From Planoprotostelium fungivorum (Eukaryota; Evosea; Variosea; Cavosteliida; Cavosteliaceae), in NCBI GenBank assembly GCA_003024175.1, contig MDYQ01000463.1, positions 62,001 through 126,000 of the forward strand: a stretch of 64,000 bases of DNA, given 5' to 3'. A program made the position numbers and the translations under genes. Below the pieces are notes generated by a model, which was not told the origin of the DNA, did not search any database, and was given only the letters and a program-made list of their open reading frames with translations. Positions 23,546 through 33,992 of this stretch are shown one piece after another. Within the stretch, counting starts at the first letter, position 1. Every line of letters begins with the position of its first letter.

Positions 23546-25044
23546 TCATACAGTCCCTGAAGCTTCATCACGCTCCATCACATCCATGCCGATCTGCGCC
23601 GAGCCCGACTTTGTTCCCTTCGTCCCGCTGGATCCAGTTCCACTCGTAGACGAGCTGTTGTGCCACAGTGCACTCAATCTCAACCATCTGCATCATCATC
23701 AGTCTCACTCTTCTCATGTCTCCCGTCACCTCTTGTATTGACGGATGGGCATGTAGAGTTCTAACATGGCGATGATGGCGAACCAGATGAGCCAGATGTT
23801 GATCATTCGCCTCCACCCCGTGAGGTATCCGTCTTTACCAGCGATGTAGAGGTAATTTACAATGGAGACGATCTTGTCTAACATGCACATGCTGACGATG
23901 AAACATAATTGGTAGGTCATCTGTCGGATCATCAGTGACATGCATTCACCGGGGCGGCGAGTCGCTCACCTTTCTGATCTTCGGTGCTACTGTGGGAGGC
24001 AAGATGCCCAACAGACGTATGCCACAGACGACAAAACCGAGGAAGAAGAGACACCAGATGGCCACTTGAATCGAATTGTAAGCCATTTGAAGTCCCTTGA
24101 TCGCGTCTGGGTTGGTGAAGTGGTATGTTCCTGCGATCTGCATGTCCATTAGAGGGGGGATGATGGTGAGATGCTCACCCATAGGATCCACAATCCGATG
24201 GTGATGAGAGAGCCGATACCGAAGGGAATGCGGAAGCGCTGCAAGAAGGCGATCCTCTTTAGAATGTCTTCCATGGATAATGCACCCGAGAAGTTGACGT
24301 TGATCTTTCGAATCATCTCCTGTTGCCTCAGACTCTTCAGACTGTATTGATAGAGTTCCACCCTAAACCGTCGATCAGTGGACATGATTTCGAAATGAGA
24401 AAGGATCACGAACCAATGAGACAAGATGGCACTGAAGCAAACGGGGAGGATCCAGTCTCTCGCGTAGAAGAGCGTGAAGAAGACCTTTGGGGGCATTCTG
24501 TAATACATGCCAAAGAAGTCGAAGCACGTAAGGACCGACACTAACACTGATCAGATGTCAACCCACATTTGAGAATCTCACTCAGAGACACAATGGCCAA
24601 ACTGCTGAGAGAGATCTTGGTGACTTTGGTGATGACAGAGCGATCAGCTCTCGAGCTGTGCGTGCGGAACTCTAGGACGAGCCTCCAAATGACAAAGGGG
24701 AATGTGATGCAGTAGAGGAGGCATCCAACGATGATGACCGCCTTGAAGACTGGTTCTGCCTTGGGGGCGTCTAAAGCACCTGTTGTCACGCGTTAGAAGA
24801 TGATGGTAGTCCGGCACGCACGGTTCAGGCAGTCTACGGAGGCAGTACCGTTTTTGGCGAAGAATCTGTGGGAATGTGAGTTCGTGCCTGCTGATCGGTT
24901 GTCTAATCACCCCTGTAGACATCTGCACTTGCCGTTGTCCATACAGATACCCCATCCGTTACAAGTGGGATTGACCGAGTGGCAGTTCAGGGCGGACATG
25001 GCCTGACCGAAGAGGAGGACGAGGAGCGTGATGGTCGCCTTCAT
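23546..25044 (-). CDS. Secreted-N-terminus EGF-like/multi-TM receptor-like protein
   Basis: The ATG at 25044 gives a signal peptide (MKATITLLVLLFGQAMSA). A short Cys-rich EGF-like module follows (LNCHSVNPTCNGWGICMDNG then CRCLQG, CLNRAC). Downstream exons encode a series of about seven hydrophobic helices, including FKAVIIVGCLLYCITFPFVI, DWILPVCFSAILSHWFVIL, IGSLITIGLWILWVSI, VAIWCLFFLGFVVCGIRLLG, YQLCFIVSMCML and INIWLIWFAIIAMLELYM. The last exon is a Ser/Gly/Thr-rich cytosolic tail ending ERDEASGTV. Topology suggests a seven-helix surface receptor, but no GPCR class signature was seen. All exons join in frame through GT-AG introns. Confidence 0.75.
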
Positions 25045-25119
25045 GCTGTCTGTGATCTGAGAGAGGGAGGAGAATCGTGCTCGGTTCTTGTCAGGTTTTA
25101 GGGTATCGTCACGCAATGG

Positions 25120-25571
25120 TGAACTCTTTTCTTTCCATGGAGATGACCATCAAATGTGTAAAGTTGACAAGAAATATCTCCTTTCATAGGGAGTCAGGTA
25201 CCGTCAGTAGCCAAAAGTGACTGAAGTCGTCGGGGCCAACATGACTTTACCATAGGCCACCCCTATCATCTCCATCGTAAGTAGTTCCTTTTTACGCGAT
25301 ATTTTCCCTTGTAATAGCCGTTTCATCAGCCGGGCAGACCAAATCAACAGTTTTGAGCTCCACCGGTTAGACATCTCGTTCATGGGAAAGATATTGCTAT
25401 CTATCTGTGCGCTGGGTGTCTGTCTCTGAGGAGGTTCACGCCTGGGTCAGTTATAGGTTATGTGATCACAGCGACCGTCAGCACGATGGTTCAAACAGAA
25501 GGTCACGTGACTGAAATAGCCTGCGTCAATAAATAAACCTTTAATTCGATCAAAATTTCATCTGATCTTGG
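25120..25571. other. Intergenic, no gene seen
   Basis: Divergent promoter interval between the multi-TM gene and the LisH gene. No RNA, repeat or domain-bearing frame was found. Confidence 0.5.
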
Positions 25572-28165
25572 ATGATGGGGGCAATGGACCAAACAGGCTC
25601 GAACATGATGCCAGTTGATGTTCAAGGACATCACCAGCCCCCTAGGAGCAAAGATCACGACGATGTACTGTTGGATATCATGCAAACACTACGTGATTTT
25701 GGTTACATCAGAGCAGTTCACGAGTGAGTCACAAATATAGAGGCATCCTCAATCAAATCAATGACATGCTCACAGGATCGAAATGCAGAGTCGGCTATAC
25801 TTCGACCTGCAGTATTGGGATGAGTTATACGATCGATCCAACTGGAAAGATCTATATAGGTGACATCATATCTTGGGTGTCATTTTGACCATCACAGATA
25901 CTCAAAGAGTTTCTTAGATTGGTCGAGTGGGACGACACAGAGGTTCATCTTGTTCGATTTGATCAAGATTCATTTCTTTCACTGCATCTATACGTGAGAC
26001 CTCACCTGACGTCATACGATCATCGCCGGACGCACATCATCTAACATCTTTAAAGGAGGGACATCGAGACGGCGTGTGAACTGGTGGTATCAGAGCTCAC
26101 ATCATTAGACGAACCCATCAGAAACAAATTCGTCTCTCTTCTACAGGATTCTTCCGGGTGAAAGATTGTCACATTCTCTACGCGTAACACACGCAGGAGT
26201 CAAGAGATGAGAGATTACATCATGTTCACTGGAAGCTGTGAGGCGAAGAAGGCAAGGAAAGAACAATTATTGGAGAAATTGAAAGAATGCTTTGGAGATG
26301 CCCGGCATTTGAACGGGTGTGTATGATAGATGACATCATCATCATCGATCGCTTGATCACATCATCATACGATCATATCTTCACTCCATCATATCATCAG
26401 AACACATCGATCGTTGCACAAGTGAATTGGGTCTCTTTCCATGTGGGATGAGATTCTCATGATCATGTAGGTACGATGGCAGGAAGGGAAACGAGATAAC
26501 AAAGACGGCAAGAGAAACCGAATGGAGGGGAAAATACGAGAGAGTCTGCAGGGCGAACGAACTACTGAAGGAAAAAATCGAACAGATGATCCATCAAGAA
26601 TCCACAATCCTCGCGGCACTCAAGAAGGTACGATTTCCCGCCATAACGAATCATTTGAAATTCAAAATCGACAGTTGGAGGCCCTCGAAGAGATCCACTC
26701 TCAGATCGACGACGAGATCGAGGAGTTCAGGGTGGGTGAGAAGCGGCCGGCCGCTCGAACATTTGAGACGATCAAGAGCTCACGATCGTCTTTCGAATCG
26801 ACTCCCGTCCATTCGAGAGGAAGAAGATCTCATCAGAAGGTGAGATGACACGTGTCATCGTTCATCAGATCGTCACGATGATGCAAAATTGAAACGTGCA
26901 GACTTCATCATCGGCATCATCACCGCTCGAACGTGAAACCAAATCGAGAAGAAACGTGAAGAAGGGTGAAGTGGCGAGGAAGGAAGAGGAGGGAGGGAGT
27001 GTTGTAGAGATAGTAGACATGCCTTTGGAGACAGAATTGTCTGTAGATGAATTGGAGAGGAGAGAAGAGGAAAAGAGAGAAGAGAAAGAAAAGAAAAAGG
27101 TAGGAGAAGAGAGGAGAGCGGAGGAGAGGAAAGAAGAGGAGAGAAAAGAAGAGGAGAGGAAAGAAGAGGAGAGAAAAGAAGAGGAGAGAAAAGAAGAGGA
27201 GAGGAGGGAACAAGAGAGAATAGAGGAACAAAAGAGAGAGGATAGAAAGGAAGCGGAGAGGAAGGAACAAGAGACGATAGAGGAGGAGAGGAGAGAGAAG
27301 GAGAGGAGAGAAGAGGAGAGGAGAGAAGAGGAGCTGAGATGGGAAGATGAATTGAGGGAAGAAGAGAGGAGAGAGAAAGAAGAGAGAAGAGAAGAGCAGA
27401 GATGGGAAGAAGAGATGAGAGAAGAGGAGAGGAGAGAAGAAGAGAGGAGAGAAGAAGAGAGGAGAGAAGAAGAAGAGCAGAGGTGGCAAGAAGAGATGTG
27501 GAAAGAAGAGACGAGAGAGGAAGAAAGAAGAGAAAGATTAAGGAAGGAAGAAGAGAGAAGAGAAGAATTGAGGATACAAGAGAAGAGGAGAGAGCAAGAG
27601 AGACGTGAGGTGGAGAGACGAGCAGAAGAGAGAAGAGAGGAAGAAAGAAGAGAAGAACAGAGGAGAGAACAGTTAAGAAGAGTAGAACAGAGGATAGAGA
27701 GGGAGAGGAGGGAGGGGGAGAAGATAGACGGAGAGATGAGAGAAGCAGAGAGGAGAGAAGAGGAGAAGAGAGAAGAAGAATGGATAGAGGAGGAGAGGAG
27801 AGAAGAGCAAAGGAGAGAACAAGAAAGGAGAGAGGAAGAAAGGAGAGAGGAAGAGAGGAGACAAGTAGAGAGGAGACAAGTAGAGAGGGGACAAGAAGAG
27901 TTAAGAAGAGAAGAAGAGACGAGAGAAGCAGAGATGATCGAAGAGGGGAGGAAGACATCACATACAGAAGCACAAATACAAGGTGAGTCAGTCCTACCCA
28001 TGTCCTTCTGACACAAAAAAAGTGAAGGAAAAGGTAACAGATGAGCTGCAACATCAAGAGACGATGCAGGATGAGGAGGTGTCACTCATTCCTCCATCCG
28101 GGGAAAAGAACGGAAATAGTTCAACTACAACGAGCCAGATCGATTCGGCAGGGTCGTTAGGGTGA
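25572..28165 (+). CDS. LisH-CTLH protein with a giant Glu/Arg charged helix
   Basis: The ATG at 25572 leads to a LisH-like helix pair and a CTLH-like region: DIMQTLRDFGYIRAVHEIEM, LYFDLQYWDELYDRSNWKDL, then FDLIKIHFFHCIYTRDIETA. The order resembles the N-terminal domain of TOPLESS-type proteins, which oligomerise. No WD40 propeller follows. Instead a coiled coil (KIEQMIHQESTILAALKK) is followed by one long exon (about 26900-27980) of more than 300 residues dominated by Glu and Arg (ERREEERR-type units), predicted as a single alpha-helix or long coiled coil. The end is a short polar exon stopping at 28165. An alternative final splice would extend it to 28259. Function is unknown; scaffold or spacer is plausible. 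Confidence 0.65.
27050..27955 (+). repeat. About 0.9-kb nearly pure purine tract (degenerate GAGAGGAGAGAAGAG repeats)
   Basis: The plus strand is almost entirely G and A with scattered T or C, built of degenerate 12-18-base units. It encodes the Glu/Arg-rich helix of the LisH gene. The frames on the opposite strand (Ser/Leu-rich, up to 406 codons) are shadows of this composition. Such tracts can adopt triplex DNA. Confidence 0.9.
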
Positions 28166-28382
28166 GCGAACGGAGGTCTCGATGAAAATTCGTGGTATTC
28201 AAATTGTACGCAGACCGAAACCTTTCTTTGGAAAATGGAAGACGATCATCATCACGTGATGTTGTGCATCACCACGAGCACCATTCGACTTCATCGTCCC
28301 TCGTTTCAGACGTTGATAGAGGAGAAGCAACGTCTATAACACAAACAGAAGAGAAGAGTATGATAAAAAGTCTATTGTATCG

Positions 28383-29136
28383 TTACATATGCATTGAAGT
28401 CTGTGATGAATCCCTCAGTTTGTCTCTCCTGATGTCGATGGTGGTGATCTTGTCGTTGATGATCGGGCAGTCTGCACATCGTCACGGCCAGATCGTCGCA
28501 CCTTTTTCCTCACCGTTGTTGATCGTGATGAAGTCGTAATATACGATCTGTTTTGGAGGTGTCGCACGATGACCCCCAGGAAAATCTAGGTCGTATAGAG
28601 GTTTGGAAACTTCTTCCAAAGATGTAGAAGGAATGAGTGTCTGTGTGTCGATGTGGTACTGACGATTGATTGGTATCATCCTATTACAGTTCCCTCACCT
28701 TATAGATGACCAGTGCTCGCTTCTCTATCTCGATGTGTCGCTTGCATATCTGTTAGAAGTTGAGCCGCCTCACCTCTCCATACAGAATCATTCATTCCTC
28801 TCATCAATTTACCTCGTGCAATAATTTGGACACAGTATCACCCAGCGTAAAGAGGTGCTCAAAGTGTGTCTGTGTCCACATCACCGATTTGAATTGTACT
28901 TGCACAAACAGAGAAGAAGGCCTGGGAGGCAATACGATGGGCTCGTGGACATATGTCCTCGAGATCACTCGTTCCTCTTCTACATCATCATCGTGAGACA
29001 ACCGTTCCATCCGTGATGTCACCCACCTTTTTTTGGTAAAGCTTGTTTCTTCACATTCCTGGACGAGACTGAAATGGTTCCACTCTTCCTTCCGCTCATC
29101 TATCGCATGCTGCCTCCCGGGCGCTAAGTTTGCCAT
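28383..29136 (-). CDS. Unidentified protein, about 180 aa
   Basis: Exons join in frame from the ATG at 29136 (MANLAPGRQHAIDERKEEWN) through VISRTYVHEPIVLPPRPSSL, QTHFEHLFTLGDTVSKLLHE, ICKRHIEIEKRALVIYK and HIDTQTLIPSTSLEEVSKPL, ending SSQTSMHM at 28383. Introns are GTGAG/GTAAR...AG. The middle looks like an amphipathic helix pair, so a coiled-coil complex subunit is possible, but no family was recognised. It is convergent with the LisH gene, only about 120-220 bases from its end. Confidence 0.6.
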
Positions 29137-29435
29137 CTCGTTGTTTCCCGGGAATCACAACACATACAAATCCGACCACGTTGACGCCAACATCATCTGC
29201 AACGGTTGCAACCGTTCCCCCGCCCTTTCTCCTGCACACTTCTATCTAATCTCAATTCTATCTTCCTGTGCTTCTGCTGTTCATCGCTTACGGACAAATC
29301 TGAGCGCGACGCCACTATCAAAGCGGTTTTCGTTCTAGGCCAAGATTCTCTTTGTCGCGGAGTTTTCCACCCAGGGGAGAAAGACCCTCACTTCTCTTTG
29401 AACTTTCACTACGGCGGCTGCGATAGATAGCGTGG

Positions 29436-29811
29436 ATGCTCACGGTAAGCAACCTGAGTCGTCTCAAAATCGAAGAGACACCGTTGAGAGCGCATCTCTC
29501 ACTACTTCAGCGACACCAGCGCAGCTACCTACTGAGGAACTGCAACGACACGAACCTCTACGACGAACAGACAACAGCGATGGCAATCAATCTGAAGAAA
29601 TTCTTTGGCAATCAGCGCTCGACTTCTTCGAACAATGTGCAGGCGAAACATGTAGATACTCAACAACAAAAGCCTGCAGGATTGAGATTGAGGGCATCTC
29701 AGACCTTCGACCCTGAAGAGCAGGTAAGCGATTGATGATTGTCTAAAGAGATGTCTGACGGCAACGCAGTTATTGAGAGATTCGGATGGAGCCTCCTGTT
29801 CTGAATATTAG
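29436..29811 (+). CDS. Small unidentified basic protein, about 113 aa
   Basis: The frame starts MLTVSNLSRLKIEETPLRAH and splices at CAG/GTAAGC (about 29723) to a final exon LLRDSDGASCSEY ending at 29811. It is rich in Leu, Arg and Gln with no TM segment or domain. A competing frame of 94 codons begins at 29432 but lacks a natural continuation. The clean terminal splice supports this frame. It is divergent from the neighbour at 28383-29136, 300 bases away. Confidence 0.5.
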
Positions 29812-30800
29812 ATGATGTTGTCTGCACGTTCTAACGACCACGCACGCACATTGTCACATCAATTCAACGACTACGCTCACATTACGACGAACATCCAAGG
29901 TACAACAAGACACAATAAATCTACACACATACGCTGTCTCATTTTCGTATCATCACACAGTTGCATCGAAACCTCGCGTAATCCTAAAACGGTATCTGTG
30001 CACGAATTTTCGTCACATAGACCCTACATCAGACACATGATGTGTCTCGTCGTGTTGGCGTGATCGACTGTCGTGAGTTCTCCCCCGAATCTACGCACCA
30101 CGGATGTAAACATGCACTCGAAGACATTGAGAAGCATGTCTGACAATGTTGGATAATTCCACCAAATCGCTCAGCGTTTACACTATATCTCCCGTCTCAT
30201 GTTGCCCGGAGACCCGTGAGTTATCACGCTCGTGTCACTGTGCATCACCATCGTGATGATCCCTTGCATTTGATCAATCAATGAATTGGTTGTGTTGTCA
30301 TTTGATAGAAGAAAGTCGTGTTGTCGGTGGTGTTTGTATTTTATTCAGGTAAGATAAATAGTTGGTGCTGTGATTATCGCCAAGATGGTGTGCATATGTA
30401 CACGAGTCGGAAACGATTAGATGTGACGCAGAGGTGCAACATCGAGACTGTGGGGTCGAACTGACGGGGAATGCATTCGGGTCATTTTGCTGGCCATCGG
30501 CTGACCTTCTTTCGTCAGCTCTTCACTTCATGAATCTCCTCACCTCTTTTCCATTCTACTGCTGGCGGCGTGAGATCTCGTGTCAGCTGCATCATCTCCT
30601 GCATTAGGAGGTCATCTACCGGGGTCCCCGGCAGTGATTTGTGATTCATCTGGGGGATCATCACGGGGGACGACACTGTGGCTCGCTGCATCTTGTCTCT
30701 TCTCTTTCTCTTGCTAACTTAATCGTGTCATGCGCGTGTCACGTCACAACAATCAAGTAGGGTACTTTTCAGGTTCGCAAAACGAGAATGATATTGTGCG
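29812..30800. other. Intergenic, no convincing gene
   Basis: Nearly 1 kb with only short frames (83 codons at most). No RNA gene or repeat was recognised. It is one of the longest gene-poor stretches in the window. Confidence 0.5.
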
Positions 30801-31828
30801 ATGAATTACCGTCGGCCGAACAAGAGACTTCGAAGATCACCACCATCAAATCGTGAGACACGTTCACCGATGATAACGTGTGAATGAAATACAGCGACTA
30901 TGGTGCTATAACCAGGAATGGGTATTTGAGTGAGTGAGTGACCCCCCTGTTAAGTGAGTATTTGAGTATTCTGAGGATAGGATACTCAAATACTCATGAC
31001 AGTAGTCATCGCACGTGCGATGAGACGGCGTCCCACCTGAGAGAGGAAGGTGCATCCGAGCAGGAGCCCAACAACAAGACGAAGGATATTGCATCAACAA
31101 AGGTGGATCGTGTGTGATCGTCTTCATCACACGATGTGATTGGTGATGTGATGTGACATGTGTTGCCGTCATGTGATGAACGAACGTACTGCATCATATC
31201 TAGAATGAGTATTGATGAGTGAGTATCATCCTAAATGAGTGAGTATTCGATGGAATACGATACTCAAATACCCATTCCTGGCTATAACATCAGAATCTGA
31301 CCAGCAGTGATTGGAGATTGATGATTCTGAGGCTCGAGCATCGATGTCGGAGGAGGCATGGATCGAACAACATGCAGATGGAGAGCTGGTGAACATCTCA
31401 TCTCATCTTCCACTACGACACCATCGTTCATGTACTACATAAAACCAACTGCAGGCATTAGGGCTTCTCTTCCTCACTATTATCAAGAGTGAGCATAGCT
31501 CCACTCCTTCGTCATCACTTGCACGTCATTGACAGGTGATCGTCACGACGAACTCTGTGGTGAATATCACATCAGTGGCTTCACGATAGAGGTGAGTGTC
31601 ATCCATGCAAGGTGAGGTGAATTTATTGAATTACCTTAGCTGCCAACAGAGACAATGATCCTCCCACAGAGAAGATGTTCGATGAATAACACTACCTTTC
31701 AGGTGATGCTGATGATGATGAAGGAAGAAGAGGTTCTGGCTTATCTTCTCTGGTTTAATGATCACGATATACAACAACAGGAGGGTCAACTTCGCCAATT
31801 GGAAGTGGAGGACACCGAAAAATGTTGA
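30801..31828 (+). CDS. Possible small spliced gene hosting a hAT-type element
   Basis: Starts MNYRRPNKRLRRSPPSN at 30801, followed by a GTGAG...CAG intron. Later exon-like pieces are separated by good GT-AG signals: EEAWIEQHADGEL, SDRHDELCGEYHISGFTIEL, PTETMILPQRRCSMNNTTFQ and EEEVLAYLLWFNDHDIQQQE, ending EDTEKC at 31828 with AATAAA shortly after. The family is not recognised. The element at 30913-31280 sits near the boundary of the second exon, either inside it or in a neighbouring intron, and I could not establish one fully continuous frame across it. Splice structure is therefore tentative. Confidence 0.4.
30913..31280. mobile_element. Short non-autonomous hAT-type DNA element (MITE), 368 bp
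   Basis: Terminal inverted repeats begin CAGGAATGGGTATTTGAGT and end ACTCAAATACCCATTCCTG. The element is flanked by a perfect 8-bp direct duplication GCTATAAC (30905-30912 and 31281-31288). An 8-bp target duplication with CAG...CTG termini is the hAT pattern. Inside are further inverted pieces made of GAGTGAGTATTTGAG-like units, but no transposase frame. The perfect duplication and near-perfect termini suggest a recent insertion. Confidence 0.88.
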
Positions 31829-32052
31829 CCAATACCTTCGAAGTTGATGACTTACAGATGAAAGCGGAGAATTTGAATAAAACCTGTTGCAAAGGAGAGA
31901 TCGGGGTCTCCTTTTCGTCCAGTTGGTACTTGACGATTCGAGACGCCACCAGGGTGACGGCTGTGCACAGACGAACTCTCATAAAGCCAACGCAGTGAAT
32001 ACGAGAGAAGAGGAGGACACAGAGTAGAGAATAAAGACTTTGATTTATTCGA

Positions 32053-32440
32053 TCAGAGGGGGAGTTGAGCGTAGAATATGATGTCGTCGGGCAGATTTCC
32101 CTCCATCTTCTTGGAGAAGAACTCAGTCAGGAACTTACCATTGATCAAGTGGGTGTCCGTTGGGTAATCCACCTGTCACCGTCAGCACAAATAACACACG
32201 AGAGTTTAGACAACACAAGAGAAGAGACAACACGAGTATGAATAACAAACGAGAGAGGAATCAACTCACCTTATACTCCAAGAGCCAATCGGGCTTTCGC
32301 TGTTGCCCAGCATCATAGAATGGCAACTCGTATCCCAGCAGTTTGAACGGAGTACCCTTGATCAGCTCCTCAATCGTCTCGTAAGAGAAGTCCTTGCAAT
32401 GGGGAGTAAAGACCAAGCTGAAGACGTCTGACCTGGTCAT
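32053..32440 (-). CDS. Small unidentified protein, about 90-95 aa
   Basis: The ATG at 32440 opens MTRSDVFSLVFTPHCKDFSY and continues ELIKGTPFKLLGYELPFYDA to LLEYK. An intron of about 100 bases follows, then VDYPTDTHLINGKFLTEFF and the end DDIIFYAQLPL. No TM segment or known motif; aromatic-rich and compact. Its start codon lies 46 bases downstream of tRNA-Phe on the same strand, so its promoter overlaps or lies across the tRNA gene. Confidence 0.6.
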
Positions 32441-32486
32441 GTTCTCCGTGTCGCCTGTGTCAATCAGTCTCTTACAAAAGTAAAAA

Positions 32487-32559
32487 TGCCACAAACGTGG
32501 ATCGAACACGTGACCTTTAGATCTTCAGTCTAACGCTCTCCCAACTGAGCTATTGCGGC
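32487..32559 (-). tRNA. tRNA-Phe(GAA)
   Basis: Acceptor stem GCCGCAA/TTGTGGC with discriminator A, D-arm TAGCTCAGTTGGGAGAGC, anticodon loop CTGAAGA with anticodon GAA, and T-arm CACGTGTTCGATCCACG. There is no intron and no variable-arm extension. Confidence 0.96.
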
Positions 32560-32661
32560 TTACGTCATCGGGTAAGAGCTTGTTACATGTTGTGTAACAT
32601 GTCAGTCTAATATCACATCCAGGCTTCTTCTTTGATTAACGTACACAGAAGACAGCACGAT

Positions 32662-33153
32662 CTAAACTAATAGGTATTCTATTGCATATACCAAAGCGCG
32701 TGTGTGCCTCTGTAATTCTGCTGGACTGAGCTCAAAGTCCATCTCATGCGTCAGACTGTTCCTTGCTTTTTTGGCTGCGTATATTCCATCTAACTGCTGT
32801 CGAGAAAATAGCTGCTTCCCTTTGTTCTTCAAGTGTTGTGACACACTCAGATTAGAATTGTCTCCTGAGATGCAATCAATCATACGGTTAATCATCAAAG
32901 TTGTGTCACCCCCGTGATGTCGAAGACAGAATTCGAATATCCTGAAGGTTTGTAAGAACCTCTCTTTCGGTTGTCTGATCTTGTCGCACTGTGTCAGTTG
33001 TCCTTTCGCTTTATCTTGCCAGGCTTTCGGTCCATGCTCTCTGTTGTGAGCATTGTAATATCCAACGATGAGGATTAAGACAACGACAACACTGATCTGG
33101 ATGAGAGGTGCCAAGTAGCTCTGAGGCGGACGTCCTGCACGTATCTTTGTCAT
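32662..33153 (-). CDS. Single-TM protein with helical C-terminal domain, 163 aa
   Basis: One uninterrupted exon from ATG 33153 (MTKIRAGRPPQSYLAPLIQI). An N-terminal TM helix (ISVVVVLILIVGYYNA) is preceded by basic residues, suggesting a type II anchor. The soluble part contains two long amphipathic helices with an RNSLTHEMDFELSPAEL motif. Its R-N-x3-H pattern recalls HEPN/DUF4145-like helical domains, an uncertain resemblance. No family is assigned. Confidence 0.65.
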   Translation of the reverse strand: MTKIRAGRPPQSYLAPLIQISVVVVLILIVGYYNAHNREHGPKAWQDKAKGQLTQCDKIRQPKERFLQTFRIFEFCLRHHGGDTTLMINRMIDCISGDNSNLSVSQHLKNKGKQLFSRQQLDGIYAAKKARNSLTHEMDFELSPAELQRHTRALVYAIEYLLV

Positions 33154-33298
33154 CTGAATCAGATGTTGCGTTGGTGATTTGAACAAAAATTATCCAAAAC
33201 GGTGATCACTCGATCTGTTGAATAAAGACATCGAGCCTCTCGTTCTCAGTCGAAGACGAAAGACTTCAAGTGAGCCGTTAAGGGTGTGACGTGGACGT

Positions 33299-33867
33299 TT
33301 ATTGTGCCTTGGCAGAGGTAGAGCGCTTTCTGAACTCAGCCAACTCGCGTCTCTCGGCAATGTGCGACTTCAATAAAGAAGACATTCTCATGATGATCCT
33401 GTGCTTGATCAGAATTCACTTTGACAGCCATGTAAAAGAACATTTTGTTAAAGATAGAGTGATCTCACAAAAAGAGGGTCAGAGTGAAGGCACAGAGGTA
33501 AAAGTTTCTCTCCGATCTGAACTTCTGTCCTCTGTGGTGCTCAATCTCGGCGTGGGTCAATTTGTCTATGACTCTACGCTCTTCCTTGTACATCTTGTAC
33601 GTCTGATCTATCACGTCGATCAGATCATTCTAGAAAAGACGTCATGGCACGAATTCACCTCCAGTGAAGAGAGCAAGGATCACAAAGACAATTCGTGTTG
33701 CCTTCAGTGTGAGAACTTGAAGGAGGTTCTCTACGAGGTTGTCTGTGATACATTTAATGAAATCTCTCTGTAGATGTCAGCTCACCAGGGACATATGGGA
33801 AGAGTAGTACGACCAAGAAGATGGCCTCTACCATGAGAAGAAGAAGGACTGCATAAAATTCGAACAT
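33299..33867 (-). CDS. BAP31-like ER membrane protein
   Basis: ER export and quality-control receptor family. The ATG at 33867 gives MFEFYAVLLLLMVEAIFLVV and LLFPYVP (TM1). The next exon is NLVENLLQVLTLKATRIVFV and ILALF (TM2), then TYKMYKEERRVIDKLTHAEI and RGQKFRSERNFYLCAFTLTL (TM3), and finally IIMRMSSLLKSHIAERRELA ending STSAKAQ. The R-F-R-x-Q/E-R-N-x-Y block between TM2 and TM3 is diagnostic. The long coiled-coil tail of animal BAP31 is absent; the protein stops soon after TM3. A continuous plus-strand frame over the same bases is a shadow. Start codons of this gene and bystin are 125 bases apart. Confidence 0.85.
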
Positions 33868-33992
33868 GATGGGTGTGCGTTGATTTGTTTCTGTGAGTTA
33901 CACAAGCGGTAATCATCGTTGTAGAATTGATCACGTGACCACAATACTTGGACAGAAAATCTTGAGAAGTTCGGGATAGACAGAGAAAGAAC

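Noticed and set aside
26865-28085. Minus-strand Ser/Leu-rich frames of up to 406 codons
   Set aside because: They are the complement of the polypurine tract; open frames arise from the lack of T/A-rich stop combinations and have no domain.
31755-31982. 75-codon minus-strand frame starting MRVRLCTAVTLVASRIVKYQ
   Set aside because: It overlaps the 3' exon of the plus-strand gene ending at 31828 and shows no domain. It could be a real short gene but evidence is insufficient.
33291-33773. 160-codon uninterrupted plus-strand frame
   Set aside because: It is antisense to the exons of the BAP31-like gene, whose diagnostic motifs and GT-AG junctions on the minus strand explain the region.
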